Of a stretch of DNA of 64,000 bases, positions 1 through 8,816 are shown in pieces (within the stretch, counting starts at the first letter, position 1; each line of letters begins with the position of its first letter). Position numbers and translations under genes: made by a program. The notes beneath the pieces are model-generated. The model was given only the letters and a program-made list of their open reading frames with translations, made no database searches and was not told the origin of the DNA. The DNA is taken from assembly GCA_963742305.1 (NCBI GenBank), contig CAVULN010000051.1, positions 6,736 through 70,735 of the forward strand, given 5' to 3'. This DNA comes from Roseiarcus sp963742305. Lineage in GTDB: Bacteria; Pseudomonadota; Alphaproteobacteria; Rhizobiales; Beijerinckiaceae.

Positions 1-193
1 CGAGACCGGCGCCCAATCTCCGCCGACCAGCAATGCGACGGCCTGCCGGATCGGCGGCGTTGAATCGCTCGCCCACCTGAACGACGCCGCGTAGGGGCCA
101 CCCGCGCGCGGTAATTCGGCTCGCGAGCCAATCGGCCTCACCGTCGCGACAGGCGCCGACCGAGCCGAACGACGTCCCATGGAACAATCGGCG

Positions 194-784
194 CTACAGC
201 GCCCTGGCGACGAAGGCGACGATCTCGGTCATGACGGTCGAAGCGGCCTGATCCATCGCGGCCGCTACGTCCGAAGCGCCGGTGGACGCGACTGGCGCCC
301 GAAGGGTGAAAATCTGGTCCGCCACGATACGTCCGGTCCCCAGCGAGACGATCCACGCAGCGATGTCGACATGCACTTCCTTCGCCTCCGCGTCGAGCTC
401 GAAGGCGCGGATGTCGAGATCGACTTCGTAATTGGCGTTCGCCGCGGGCCCATCGATGAAGCGGGCGAGGCCTGCGTTCTGGAAGCTCTGCGCCAGCCGG
501 GCGCGGAACAGCGCCGGCAACGACTGCGGCCAGCGGGCCCCGGCGAGCGTGGCGAGCGACTGTCCATCGCGAACGAGGATATGGTCGCTGTCGAGGTCGG
601 CCGTCGCGGTCGGCTGACCGACGCGAAACTGGGCTCTGACCGCACGGGCCGGCGGCGGCCTTGCGGCGGAAAGGTCGTACATATTCGGAGGCGGACCGCT
701 CGCGCAGCCCATGAGCGCAAGAGCTAGCGCGCTCGCGATGGCGAGTTTCGATCGACCCTGGAATCCGCACCCCCTGCGCCCCAT
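194..784 (-). CDS. ABC-type transport auxiliary lipoprotein (PqiC/MlaA-operon type)
   Basis: Predicted 196-residue lipoprotein, last gene of the Mla-like operon. The N-terminus has a basic stretch, a hydrophobic run and a lipobox (LMGC), so it should be processed and anchored as a lipoprotein in the periplasm. The rest fits the ABC-type transport auxiliary lipoprotein family that accompanies MlaD-like proteins. I chose the ATG at 784 because it overlaps the TAA of the upstream mlaD-like gene (TAATG) and puts the lipobox about 25 residues in; a longer in-frame reading upstream lies inside mlaD. The role in lipid trafficking across the envelope is inferred from the operon and the family. Confidence 0.8.
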   Translation of the reverse strand: MGRRGCGFQGRSKLAIASALALALMGCASGPPPNMYDLSAARPPPARAVRAQFRVGQPTATADLDSDHILVRDGQSLATLAGARWPQSLPALFRARLAQSFQNAGLARFIDGPAANANYEVDLDIRAFELDAEAKEVHVDIAAWIVSLGTGRIVADQIFTLRAPVASTGASDVAAAMDQAASTVMTEIVAFVARAL

Positions 785-2640
785 TACTGCCCGCCGTGAT
801 ATTCTGGCAGCGAGGGTCTCGACCCGAAGATAACCTGACTTGGATTCTGCCCCAGCGAGCGCACCACCCGGTCGATGTCGTCGACCGTTCGCCGCGCCTG
901 AATGGCGAGCGCCTCGTATTCGCGCAATCCGTGTTGGTGAACCGGCTGAGGCCGGCGGCAATGTCCTTCACCCGCGAGTCGACGTCGTCGGCGAGTTTCT
1001 TGACCGAGAGCGCGGCCTCGCTGATGCGGTCGACCGCGCCCTTCGTGCCGGGGGAGCCGAGGAAGCTTTGAGCGGCGGTCAGAACGCCGTCGACCTTGTC
1101 GGCGGATTGGTTGAGCTTGGCCGACATGTCGGAAAAGTTCTTGAGCGTTGAGTCGATGTTCGGCCGATTCTGCCGAACCGTCTCCGCAACATCGGTGGCC
1201 GAATCGACAATGCTCGCGATCTTCTTTGAATCGACCGCCTTCAGGAGCTGGTCGGCATCGGTCAGCGCCGCGTCGAGACGCTTGGCCGTATCGTTGAGAT
1301 GCGTTGCCAGAGCCGCCCCGTCGCGCACCAAGACCTTGAAATTCTCCGAACTCGCCGAAAGCGCCTGGCTCACCGTTTGCGCATTGCCGACGACAGCGCG
1401 AACCTGGTCTGGGTCGATCGCCTTGATCACGCGGTCGGCGTTCTCAGCCAGACTTTGGATTTGAGCCACTACTGGCTGAACGGTCTTGCTGATCTCGGCC
1501 AGATTCTTGAGCGTGGCGTCGATATTGGGGGCGTTGGCGGCCAAGGCCTTCGCGAAGGCGTCGGCGCTTTGAAGGGTCGAATGGATTGAATTGGCATTGT
1601 CGGCGAGGAGCTTGTCGGCGCGATCGGCCACGGAATTGCTCTTCGCCGACAGGCTCTGGACGTTATCGACGATGGCGCGGACCTTGTCCGAATCCACCGC
1701 CTTAAGCAGGCGATCGGCATTCTGCGAAAGGCTCTCGATCTGCGCGATGACCGGCTGGACGGTCTTGCTGATCTCGGCCAGGTTCTTGAGCGTCGCGTCA
1801 ACGTTGGGGGCGTTGTCAGCGAGAAGTCTTGGAGAATTGATCGACGTTTGAGACCGCGGAATGGATCGAATCGGAATTGTCGGCGAGAAGCTTGTCGGCC
1901 CGATCGACGACCGAAACGCCTTTCTCCGACAGCTGCCGCACGTTGCCGACGATCGCGCGGATCTGGTCCGTGTCGATCGACTGGACCAGCCGGTCGGCGT
2001 TCTCGGACAGGCTCTGCAGGCGCGCGGCGAGCGGCCCGATCTGCTTGCCGAGTTCGCCCACGCTCTTTAGCGCCGCATCGACTCCAGCCGAGTTGTCGGC
2101 CAAGGCCTTCGAGAACTGATCGACGTTTGAGATCGCCGAATGGATCGGGTCGGCGTTGTCCGAGAGGATCTTGTCGGCGTCGTCGAGAACCGAGGTCGCC
2201 CGGTCGAGAATGTCCTGCAGTTGGATCGACTGCTCCGCGTAAATAACCGGCGGCCGGCCATTCTCGCCGACCAGTTCCGGACCGGCGGTTGCGCCGCCGA
2301 GCAGGGCGACCGTCGCGGCGCCGGCGAGCGCCTGCGTCTCGAGCCGCGCTTTGGTGTTCCGGTCGATCGGCGCCTCCGAACTGACATTGATGTCGGCAAC
2401 GACCTGGTGCGGGTCGCTTCGGGAGAAGGTCAGATGGGTGACCTCGCCGACCTTGATGCCGTTGAACGAGACATTGGCGCCGGCCGAGAGGCCGGAGACC
2501 GAGCCTCTGAAGACCACCTGATAAGTCCTGTGGCCGCCCGGCGCTCCGTAGCCCGAAATCCACATGATGAACAGGAACGCCCCCACGACCGCGGCAAGGG
2601 TGAAGGCGCCGATCAACACATAGTTGGCGCGCGTCTCCAT
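784..2640 (-). CDS. MlaD/MCE family substrate-binding protein, interrupted by two frameshifts
   Basis: Periplasmic lipid-binding subunit of an Mla-type ABC transporter. An N-terminal membrane anchor (about residues 8-28) is followed by an MCE domain (about 38-115) with the usual VxFxGIKVGxV pattern. The rest is a long helical tail of three to four repeats of about 88 residues (DRADKLLADN... / ...VRAIVDNV), which makes the protein about 618 residues, much longer than typical MlaD. The frame breaks near 1828 (one extra base in AAGACTTCTCGC) and near 940, where the correct C-terminus (RPSLPEYHGGQ) is in another frame and ends at the TAA overlapping the lipoprotein ATG. Each break is repaired by a single base, so sequencing error is likely. 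Confidence 0.8.
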
Positions 2641-2647
2641 CGAATGC

Positions 2648-3499
2648 TCAACGCCTCGCGTTCTGCGGCCGGTCCTCCGCGGCGAGCGCCGCGGGCCGGT
2701 CTGCGGCCGCCGAGAGGCGGATCACTCCCCTCTTACCGTGGAAATAGGCTTTGAGCCAAGGGTCGTCGGACAGCAGGAGCTCGCTGATCGGTCCGGCGGC
2801 GATCACCTTTTTATGCCCGAGCACCGCGACCCGGTCGCAGATGGCGAACAGACTGTCCAGATCATGGGTGACCATGAAGACGGTGAGGTTGAGAGTTTTC
2901 TGAAGCGTGCCGATGAGATCGTCGAAATCGCCGGCCGAAATTGGGTCGAGCCCCGAGGTCGGCTCGTCGAGGAACACGATTTCGGGATCGAGCGCGAGCG
3001 CTCTCGCCAGCGAGACGCGCTTGGTCATGCCGCCGGACAATTCGGAAGGCAGCTTGTCGGCGGTGTCCGGCGGCAGGCCGACCAGCGCCAGCTTCTGGGC
3101 GGCAAGACCGTCCAGCGTCGACTGGGAAAGCTTGAGATGCTCGCGCATCGGCGCCTGGATGTTCTGGCGGACAGTCAAGCTGGAGAACAGCGCCCCCTCC
3201 TGAAACAGTACGCCCCAGCGCTCGCCGACCTCCAAATGCTCGCGCGGCGTCAGCATGTCGATATCGTGGCCGAAGACTTCGATCGTTCCCGCCTGCTTGG
3301 GTATCAGCCCCAGGATCGTCCGGGTCAGAACCGACTTTCCGGCGCCGGAAGCCCCGACAAAGCCCAGCACCTCGCCGCGATAAAGATCGAGGTCGAGCCC
3401 GTCCATCACCAGGCGGTCGCCGAAGCCGACTTTGAGGCCGCGCACACGGATGACGACATCGCGCGAGGAGGCGTTGGAAGGAGAGGCCTCGGCGCTCAA
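2648..3499 (-). CDS. ABC transporter ATP-binding protein, MlaF/Mkl family
   Basis: ATPase of the Mla-type lipid transporter, 283 residues. Visible motifs are a Walker A GASGAGKS near residue 52, the signature LSGGMTKRVSLARAL near 155, Walker B VFLDEPTSGLD, and the switch His in MVTHD. The M after SGG, in place of Q, is typical of MlaF-like proteins. The start is a TTG at 3499 overlapping the permease stop (TTGA), so the two are translationally coupled. Seven bases separate its stop from mlaD. It should energise retrograde or anterograde phospholipid movement together with the MlaE and MlaD homologues; the direction cannot be told from sequence. Confidence 0.88.
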   Translation of the reverse strand: MSAEASPSNASSRDVVIRVRGLKVGFGDRLVMDGLDLDLYRGEVLGFVGASGAGKSVLTRTILGLIPKQAGTIEVFGHDIDMLTPREHLEVGERWGVLFQEGALFSSLTVRQNIQAPMREHLKLSQSTLDGLAAQKLALVGLPPDTADKLPSELSGGMTKRVSLARALALDPEIVFLDEPTSGLDPISAGDFDDLIGTLQKTLNLTVFMVTHDLDSLFAICDRVAVLGHKKVIAAGPISELLLSDDPWLKAYFHGKRGVIRLSAAADRPAALAAEDRPQNARR

Positions 3500-4629
3500 T
3501 AATCCACCGCGGCGAAGAACATCGCGAACAGCCCGTCCAAAACGATGACCATGAAGATCGACTTGACCACCGACGAGGTGACGCAGCGGCCGAGCGACTC
3601 GGCCGATCCGCGCACCTCCATGCCTTCAGTCGCGGCGATGAGGCCGATCACGATCGCCATGAACGGGGCCTTGATGAGGCCGACCAGGAACGTTTCGGGC
3701 AGAACGGCGTTCTGGATGCGGGTCAGAAAAATCGCGGGCGTCAACCCGGCATAGATCCAGCTCACGATGAGACCGCCGCCGATCGTAGCCAAATCGGCAA
3801 GGAAGGTCAGGACTGGCAAGGCGATCACCAGCGCCACCAGGCGCGGGATGATGAGCACTTCCAGCGGATCGAGCGCCATCACCTTCAGCGCGTCGATCTC
3901 CTCACGCATCTTCATCGAACCGATCTCGGCGGTGATCGACGATCCGGTGCGCCCGGCGATCATGATCGAGGTCATGAGCACGCCGAGTTCGCGCAGACCA
4001 AGGACGCCGACCAGGTTGACGGCGTAGGAAGCGGCGCCGAAGCGCGTGAGCTGAAAGATGCCCTGCTGGGTGACGATCGCTCCCACCAGGAAGTTGATCA
4101 GCATGATGATCGGCACACTGCGCAGCCCGTACATCTCGAGGTGATGCACCATCGATGTCCATCGCCAGCGCAGTGGCCGGAGCGCGAGGCGCAGGAACAT
4201 CGCGACGACCTCGCCGAGATAGTCGACGATATCGATGAAATCCCTGCCCGATTCGTAGACGGTCTCGCCGACCGCCGAGAGCAGCGAGACCGTGTGGGAC
4301 GGGGGAACGCGCGTCGGCGCTTCGGGCGGATGGTAGCCCGCCTCCTTCAGCAGGAGGTCCTGCTCGGGCCGCTCGCCGCGACAGGAAACCGCAGCGCCTG
4401 AGGCGGCGAGTTCGTCGCGGGCGCGATCGATGAACCAGGCCCCGGCAGTGTCCATGCGGCTCAGGCCGGCGAGATCGAGGATGACGCGTTTCGCGTCCTT
4501 GGCCGACGACAGGAGCGAAGCGCCGGCCGCCTCCAGCTCGTGTCCGGCGCTGACGATCCACTCCCCCGCCAGGGAGAGGACCACCCCGTCCTGGCCGGCT
4601 TGACGAGTTACAGAAGGCGTCTTGGCCAC
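3496..4629 (-). CDS. MlaE family ABC transporter permease with N-terminal STAS domain
   Basis: Inner-membrane permease of the Mla-like system, about 377 residues. The first 110 residues form a STAS-like domain (LDLAGLSRMDTAGAWF), a fusion common in alphaproteobacteria where MlaB and MlaE functions are joined. The remainder is the MlaE permease with five to six membrane segments and the conserved RTGSSITAEIGSMKMREEIDAL-type region. I prefer the GTG at 4629, which has GGAG six bases upstream; a TTG lies one codon earlier. It is the first gene of the operon mlaE-mlaF-mlaD-lipoprotein. The 680 bases upstream carry no other gene, so the promoter should be there. Confidence 0.86.
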   Translation of the reverse strand: MAKTPSVTRQAGQDGVVLSLAGEWIVSAGHELEAAGASLLSSAKDAKRVILDLAGLSRMDTAGAWFIDRARDELAASGAAVSCRGERPEQDLLLKEAGYHPPEAPTRVPPSHTVSLLSAVGETVYESGRDFIDIVDYLGEVVAMFLRLALRPLRWRWTSMVHHLEMYGLRSVPIIMLINFLVGAIVTQQGIFQLTRFGAASYAVNLVGVLGLRELGVLMTSIMIAGRTGSSITAEIGSMKMREEIDALKVMALDPLEVLIIPRLVALVIALPVLTFLADLATIGGGLIVSWIYAGLTPAIFLTRIQNAVLPETFLVGLIKAPFMAIVIGLIAATEGMEVRGSAESLGRCVTSSVVKSIFMVIVLDGLFAMFFAAVDY

Positions 4630-5308
4630 CAAGCGCTCCGGCTTGAACCTGCCGCGTTATCGAATCGCAGCAAGTTCTGGATTCCTTTGATTTCGTGCAT
4701 CTTTGCGAAAAACCGGCCTCCGCTCCCTCGCGAGCCGCACCGCTTAAGCGGAAATGGGCTCATATCGCGCCCGGCTATCGTCTGTCGAGCGAAGAGCCCC
4801 GGCGCGGGATCAAGGCAACAACAAACCAAGTACGAATCGGAGCCCTCGCCGCACGGACTCAGATTTCGCGAACAAAGCGAGTTGAATTTTTTACGCGCGA
4901 CCGGGGCGCCGGCCCTCAGAAATGTCCCGTCGTCCTCGACCTGTTCCCGTTCCCGCCAGCACCAAGGCGCGCAAAGTCTCGGCAAATCAGGGCGTTGCCA
5001 AATCGGCAGAGCTCGAGCCCACGCTTTGGACAGGGTTGTCGCAGGGGGCGATCCGGCGTCAAGTCTGGTTGCCGAAACCTTGACTCCCCTTCGACACGTT
5101 GCCCCGATCAGGGACCCGGGCGAAGGGACCGGGGACAAAAGGGGCCGGAATCGGCGACGCGGCGCCGCGCCTGACTCGCTGCAGAGAAGGCAATCCCGAT
5201 TCGGCTGACCGCCGCGCTGCGCTCGAGTCATGGCGACCAATCGGTTAATTCCGCAAGCCGGATCCGGTCTTGCCAGGCGCGCCGCCGGATCGAAGACGCG
5301 GGCGGGCC
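4630..5308. other. Intergenic region without a recognisable gene
   Basis: About 680 bases between the mlaE start and the 3' end of the XRE-cupin gene. Open frames exist on both strands, but they are arginine/proline-rich, lack ribosome binding sites and resemble no family I know. The stretch 4800-4900 is slightly AT-richer than its surroundings. It should hold the promoter of the mla operon, but I could not identify -35/-10 boxes. No tRNA-like T-loop was seen. Confidence 0.5.
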
Positions 5309-5926
5309 TCAATCCATCATCGCAGCCTTCAGGATGCAGACCATCGTGGCGCGCGCCGGCTTCCCGCCGAGGTTGCGGATGCGATGAGGCATGTCGCAGC
5401 GGTAGCGCAGTGTCTCGCCGGCCGAGGCCGCCGCTGTCGCGTCGCCGACGTCGACCTCGAGCGCGCCGGCTAAAACCGACAGACACTCGACCGAGCCGCG
5501 CAGATGGGCGGTCGATTCGAGAACGCCGCCGGGATCAGCCTGAAAATCGTACCATTGCAGCCAGTCGACCGTTTTCAGCCAGCCGATCACGGCGAGGCGG
5601 CAGAGTCCGTCGTCGGAGACAAGGATTGGCGTGGTCCCCCGGCTCAGATGCTCGATGAACGGCCCCTCCTCGCGGCCTTGCAGCATCGATTCGATCGACG
5701 CATCGAGCGCGTGGGCTAGGCGCCAGATGGTCGTCAGCGTCGGATTGGTCTCATTGCGCTCGATCTGGGAGATGATCGACTTGGCGACGCCCGACTGTTG
5801 CGAAAGCTCGGCGAGCGACAGCCCGTAGCCCTTGCGCAACCGGAGCACCGCCTGCCCGAGCTGATTGGAGAGCGAGGCGGCTCCCGCCTCGAGAACCTTC
5901 GCCCTGTCTTTGCCTTCGACGCCCAT
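5309..5926 (-). CDS. XRE family transcriptional regulator with C-terminal cupin domain
   Basis: A 205-residue repressor/activator. Residues about 25-80 form a helix-turn-helix of the XRE type (LSLAELSQQSGVAKSIISQI), and the C-terminal 70 residues form a small cupin sensor domain ending in LKAAMMD. Members of this architecture (the PuuR/SutR type) regulate amine, sulfur or sugar catabolism, with the cupin binding the effector. The ATG at 5926 has GAGGGAAG about eight bases upstream. It is divergent from the sorbosone-dehydrogenase-like gene at 6232 across 305 bases, so control of that gene is plausible but unproven. Confidence 0.85.
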   Translation of the reverse strand: MGVEGKDRAKVLEAGAASLSNQLGQAVLRLRKGYGLSLAELSQQSGVAKSIISQIERNETNPTLTTIWRLAHALDASIESMLQGREEGPFIEHLSRGTTPILVSDDGLCRLAVIGWLKTVDWLQWYDFQADPGGVLESTAHLRGSVECLSVLAGALEVDVGDATAAASAGETLRYRCDMPHRIRNLGGKPARATMVCILKAAMMD

Positions 5927-6231
5927 CGCACGCTTCCCTCGTCGCGCGAATTATAGACGAGTTTGTTCGGCACAACGAACGGGACACCATCGACGTACAG
6001 CGAGAGTTTGATCAGGATTGTTTCCCGGCAAATTGTAGAATTCGCTCCAAGACCTTTTTTCATTGCGAAATGACTTGCCGCGACGCGCGCAAGCCGGATA
6101 TCTTGCCTGCGTTGTGGGGCTTGCCGGGTCGTTGATTCAGGCAGGGGCTGACTTCCACCACGGCATGTCAGGATGGATCGATCCGTCCGGCGGCGAAGAA
6201 CGAAATGGATAGAGAGGGAACCGAGGAGAGG
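5927..6231. promoter_or_regulatory. Divergent promoter region of the XRE-cupin and dehydrogenase genes
   Basis: This 305-base divergent gap is AT-richer than the flanking genes (for example around 5945-6070) and must hold the promoters of both neighbours. I see no convincing operator; a short GTTCG..CGAAC arrangement near 5963-5980 is a possible dyad. Confidence 0.35.
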
Positions 6232-7491
6232 ATGATGAAACCTCATATTGCTTCAGCCGTCGCGGTGACGGCTCTGATTCTGGGCATGGGCGCTGCGCGC
6301 GCGGACAATCTGCAAACCCTCGAAGGCTTTCGCATGACGGCGCCCGTCGAGTGGCCGACGATCCCGCAGACCGGGCTGAAGGCGGACGCAATCAAGGAGA
6401 TCCTCAAGAAGATCACGCTGCCGCCCGGCTTCCACATCGACCTCTACGCCATCGTTCCCGACGCGCGCCATATGGCGGTCGGCCCACAGGGCGTCGTGAC
6501 CTTCGTCGGCACGCGCAAGAACAAGATCTGGGCAATTACCGATCGCGACCGGGCTGGCGTCGCGGCGGGCGTCGAGGTCAAGGAATTCGCGCCGAGTTTG
6601 CCGAAGCGGCTGCCGAATGGCCCGTGCTTCTCGAAGGACGGGTTCCTCTATGTCGTGGAGCAGAACCGCGTCCTGCAATACCCGGCGGCTGAGTTCTTCT
6701 ACGAGGGCCAGGACGTCGCGGTCAGCGTCGTCGTTCCCGAGGGGCAGTTGATCCCGAAAGCGGAGGAGAGCTTCAATCACACCGCGCGCGAGTGCCGCGT
6801 CGGCCCCGACAACAAGCTCTATATCCAGCTCGGGCAGCCGTTCAACGTGCCGACGAAAGAGAAAGCCGACCTCTATCGGAAGATCGGCATGGGCGGCATC
6901 ATTCGCATGGACCAGGACGGCAAGAACCGCGAGATCTATGCGACGGGTTTGCGGAATCCCGAGGGTATGGACTTCAACCCCAAGGACAAGAAGCTTTGGA
7001 GCAACGACAACCAGGTCGACGGCATGGGCGACGATATTCCGCCCGGCGAGATGAACCGCATCGACAAGATGGGCGAGCAATTCGGCTTCCCGTGGTACGG
7101 CGGCGGTCACGTCCGCACCAACGAGTTCAAGAACGACACGCCTCCGGCCGACGTCGTCTTCCCTGAAGTCGAGCAGGTCGCTCACGCGGCCGACCTCGGC
7201 CTCTCGTTCTACACCGGCGACATGTTCCCGGCGAAGTATAAGGGCGCGATCTTCTCGACCCAGCACGGCTCGTGGAACCGCACCGTGCCGGTCGGCGCGC
7301 GGGTCATGGTCACCTTCCTCAAGGACGACGGCCACGTCGCCGGACCGTCGATCCCGTTCGCGGAAGGCTGGAACGACAACGGCCACTATCTCGGCCGGCC
7401 GGTCGACGTGCAGCAGTATTGGGATGGATCGCTGCTGGTGTCAGACGATCTCGTCGGCGCGGTCTATCGCATCTGGTACGACGGCAAGTAG
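6232..7491 (+). CDS. Secreted sorbosone/glucose dehydrogenase-like protein (PQQ-type beta-propeller)
   Basis: Predicted periplasmic enzyme of about 419 residues with a Sec signal peptide ending ...GAARA|DN. The sequence fits the PQQ-dependent soluble glucose/sorbosone dehydrogenase (GSDH) beta-propeller family: repeated blades such as GLRNPEGMDFNP, a conserved HxxRECRVGPDNKLY region and STQHGSWNR near the C-terminus. The start at ATG 6232 (or 6235, adjacent ATGATG) follows GGAG. A hairpin terminator follows at 7516, and a small cytochrome c gene follows that; it may be the electron acceptor. The substrate is not deducible from sequence, and pqq synthesis genes are not in the window. Confidence 0.82.
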   Translation: MMKPHIASAVAVTALILGMGAARADNLQTLEGFRMTAPVEWPTIPQTGLKADAIKEILKKITLPPGFHIDLYAIVPDARHMAVGPQGVVTFVGTRKNKIWAITDRDRAGVAAGVEVKEFAPSLPKRLPNGPCFSKDGFLYVVEQNRVLQYPAAEFFYEGQDVAVSVVVPEGQLIPKAEESFNHTARECRVGPDNKLYIQLGQPFNVPTKEKADLYRKIGMGGIIRMDQDGKNREIYATGLRNPEGMDFNPKDKKLWSNDNQVDGMGDDIPPGEMNRIDKMGEQFGFPWYGGGHVRTNEFKNDTPPADVVFPEVEQVAHAADLGLSFYTGDMFPAKYKGAIFSTQHGSWNRTVPVGARVMVTFLKDDGHVAGPSIPFAEGWNDNGHYLGRPVDVQQYWDGSLLVSDDLVGAVYRIWYDGK

Positions 7492-7515
7492 AACCAGGCT
7501 AAACCTAAAGAGAGG

Positions 7516-7548
7516 ACGGCTCCCGCTTTGGCAGGAGCCGTTCTTTTT
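7516..7548 (+). terminator. Rho-independent terminator
   Basis: An eight-base-pair stem, ACGGCTCC/GGAGCCGT, extended past one mismatch by GC/GC around a TTTG loop and followed by TTCTTTTTC. It lies 24 bases after the dehydrogenase stop and upstream of the cytochrome gene, so the cytochrome is reached by read-through or has its own promoter. Confidence 0.85.
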
Positions 7549-7573
7549 CGTTCAAGTTATGTGGGGGACATCG

Positions 7574-7939
7574 ATGCGGTCTTGTCTGCGCCCGTGGGCG
7601 GGAGCGGTCGCCTTTGGCGGCTGCCTCCTGGCCTTTTCCTTCGTCACCATGGGCGAGGCCGAGGCGCAGGGCGACGCGAAAACGGGACGCGCGAAGGCTG
7701 AGTCACTCTGCGCGGTCTGCCATGGGCTCGATGGACTGGCGAAAATCCCCGAGGCGCCGAATATAGCGGGGCAGAACGAGACCTATCTGGTCGAGCAGCT
7801 CAGGGCCTTCAAGTCCGGAGAGCGCAAGAACGAAATGATGTCGGTCGTGGCCCAGGATCTTTCGGACGCCGACATCGAAAATCTGGCGGCCTATTATTCG
7901 GCGATCGAGATTTCAGTGGGGAAAACGCCCGCCCAGTAA
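7574..7939 (+). CDS. Periplasmic c-type cytochrome (class I, cytochrome c553-like)
   Basis: A 121-residue secreted monohaem cytochrome. A signal peptide covers about residues 1-31 (ending GEAEA), the haem-attachment motif CAVCH is at residues 46-50, and a Met axial ligand is likely in the NEMMSVV segment. ATG 7574 is preferred because GGGGGA lies six bases upstream; an in-frame ATG at 7559 lacks a binding site. It follows the sorbosone-dehydrogenase-like gene and could take its electrons in the periplasm. That pairing is inferred from position; such cytochromes also serve many other dehydrogenases. Confidence 0.85.
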   Translation: MRSCLRPWAGAVAFGGCLLAFSFVTMGEAEAQGDAKTGRAKAESLCAVCHGLDGLAKIPEAPNIAGQNETYLVEQLRAFKSGERKNEMMSVVAQDLSDADIENLAAYYSAIEISVGKTPAQ

Positions 7940-8289
7940 GACGGACGGCCACGCGGCAACCCACGCACGCAACACCTACAAAGCCGGACTGCAACCTGCC
8001 AAGCTCGGCCCGTAAAAGCGGGTTGAAACGTAAGGATTGACGCCGCCCGCTTTACGCCGGCGGCGTGCGCAATCACATCTCGGCGGACAGGTAGCTCGTC
8101 ACTTCCATGCCCACGCAGACCTCACGAACTTCAGGTGTCGACCATGCCATAGCGTCGTTCCTTCTCCCGATGTAGACGGCTCCCTGCCGGTCAGAACTGA
8201 GAGCCGCGACAACGCTATCATGGGGCGCGAAGGACCGTCAAATTGACGCGCTTGATCCTTTCGAAGACACGACCCACGCCGCCCCTGGC
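7940..8289. other. Intergenic region between convergent genes, no gene seen
   Basis: 350 bases between the cytochrome gene and the convergent hypothetical gene. Open frames here are short, without binding sites or family resemblance. No strong hairpin-plus-T terminator was found. Confidence 0.45.
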
Positions 8290-8802
8290 CTAACGGCGCG
8301 GCGGCGCCACGCAGGCGCCTCGGAAGAGGCTGGGAGGCGACGCAGCGAACAACACGAACGGGCGGCCAGTCGTCGCTCCGGACGCTGGGTCGATCGACAG
8401 CGCGAGCACGTCGCCGTCGCTCGTGATCGCCTCGCCGACGAGGGCGCCGTCGGCGCCGGACATTCGCGTCCAGACAATTGTCGCCTCCCCGCCGTCGCCC
8501 AAACGCAGACGTCCGCTGGTCGATTTCGCATCATAGAGCGGCTGGCGGACCGCGTTCGTCGCCGGGTCGACCAACGCCACAATCGCGCCTTCGCCGAAGC
8601 TGGCGGAGACCTCGAACTTCACCTCGGCGCCGCTCGCAAAGGGTGGGAGGCTTCGCCCTTCGGATGCGTGACCCGCGCAGTGAAAAATCAGTTCCGTATC
8701 GGCCCGCGCGGTCGACTCCTCCGCCCAGCAGACCTCGGGAACATATGTGCTCGACCCGATGAGGCCGCTGAGCGCCAGACTCCGGAGACAATGGCGGTTC
8801 AC
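8290..8802 (-). CDS. Hypothetical secreted protein
   Basis: Predicted 170-residue protein with a possible signal peptide at the N-terminus (hydrophobic SLALSGLIGSSTYV, then a WAEES cleavage region). The rest is soluble and beta-rich in appearance, without motifs I recognise. The start is uncertain: I use a GTG at 8802, which lies 14 bases after the stop of the SDR gene; no clear ribosome binding site is visible. It may be cotranscribed with the SDR. No function is proposed. Confidence 0.5.
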   Translation of the reverse strand: MNRHCLRSLALSGLIGSSTYVPEVCWAEESTARADTELIFHCAGHASEGRSLPPFASGAEVKFEVSASFGEGAIVALVDPATNAVRQPLYDAKSTSGRLRLGDGGEATIVWTRMSGADGALVGEAITSDGDVLALSIDPASGATTGRPFVLFAASPPSLFRGACVAPPRR

Positions 8803-8816
8803 GAGGGTTCGCCGGC

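Noticed and set aside
4608..5486. 292-codon open frame on the minus strand between mlaE and the XRE gene
   Set aside because: Overlaps both real genes, is Arg/Cys-rich and lacks a binding site or recognisable domain.
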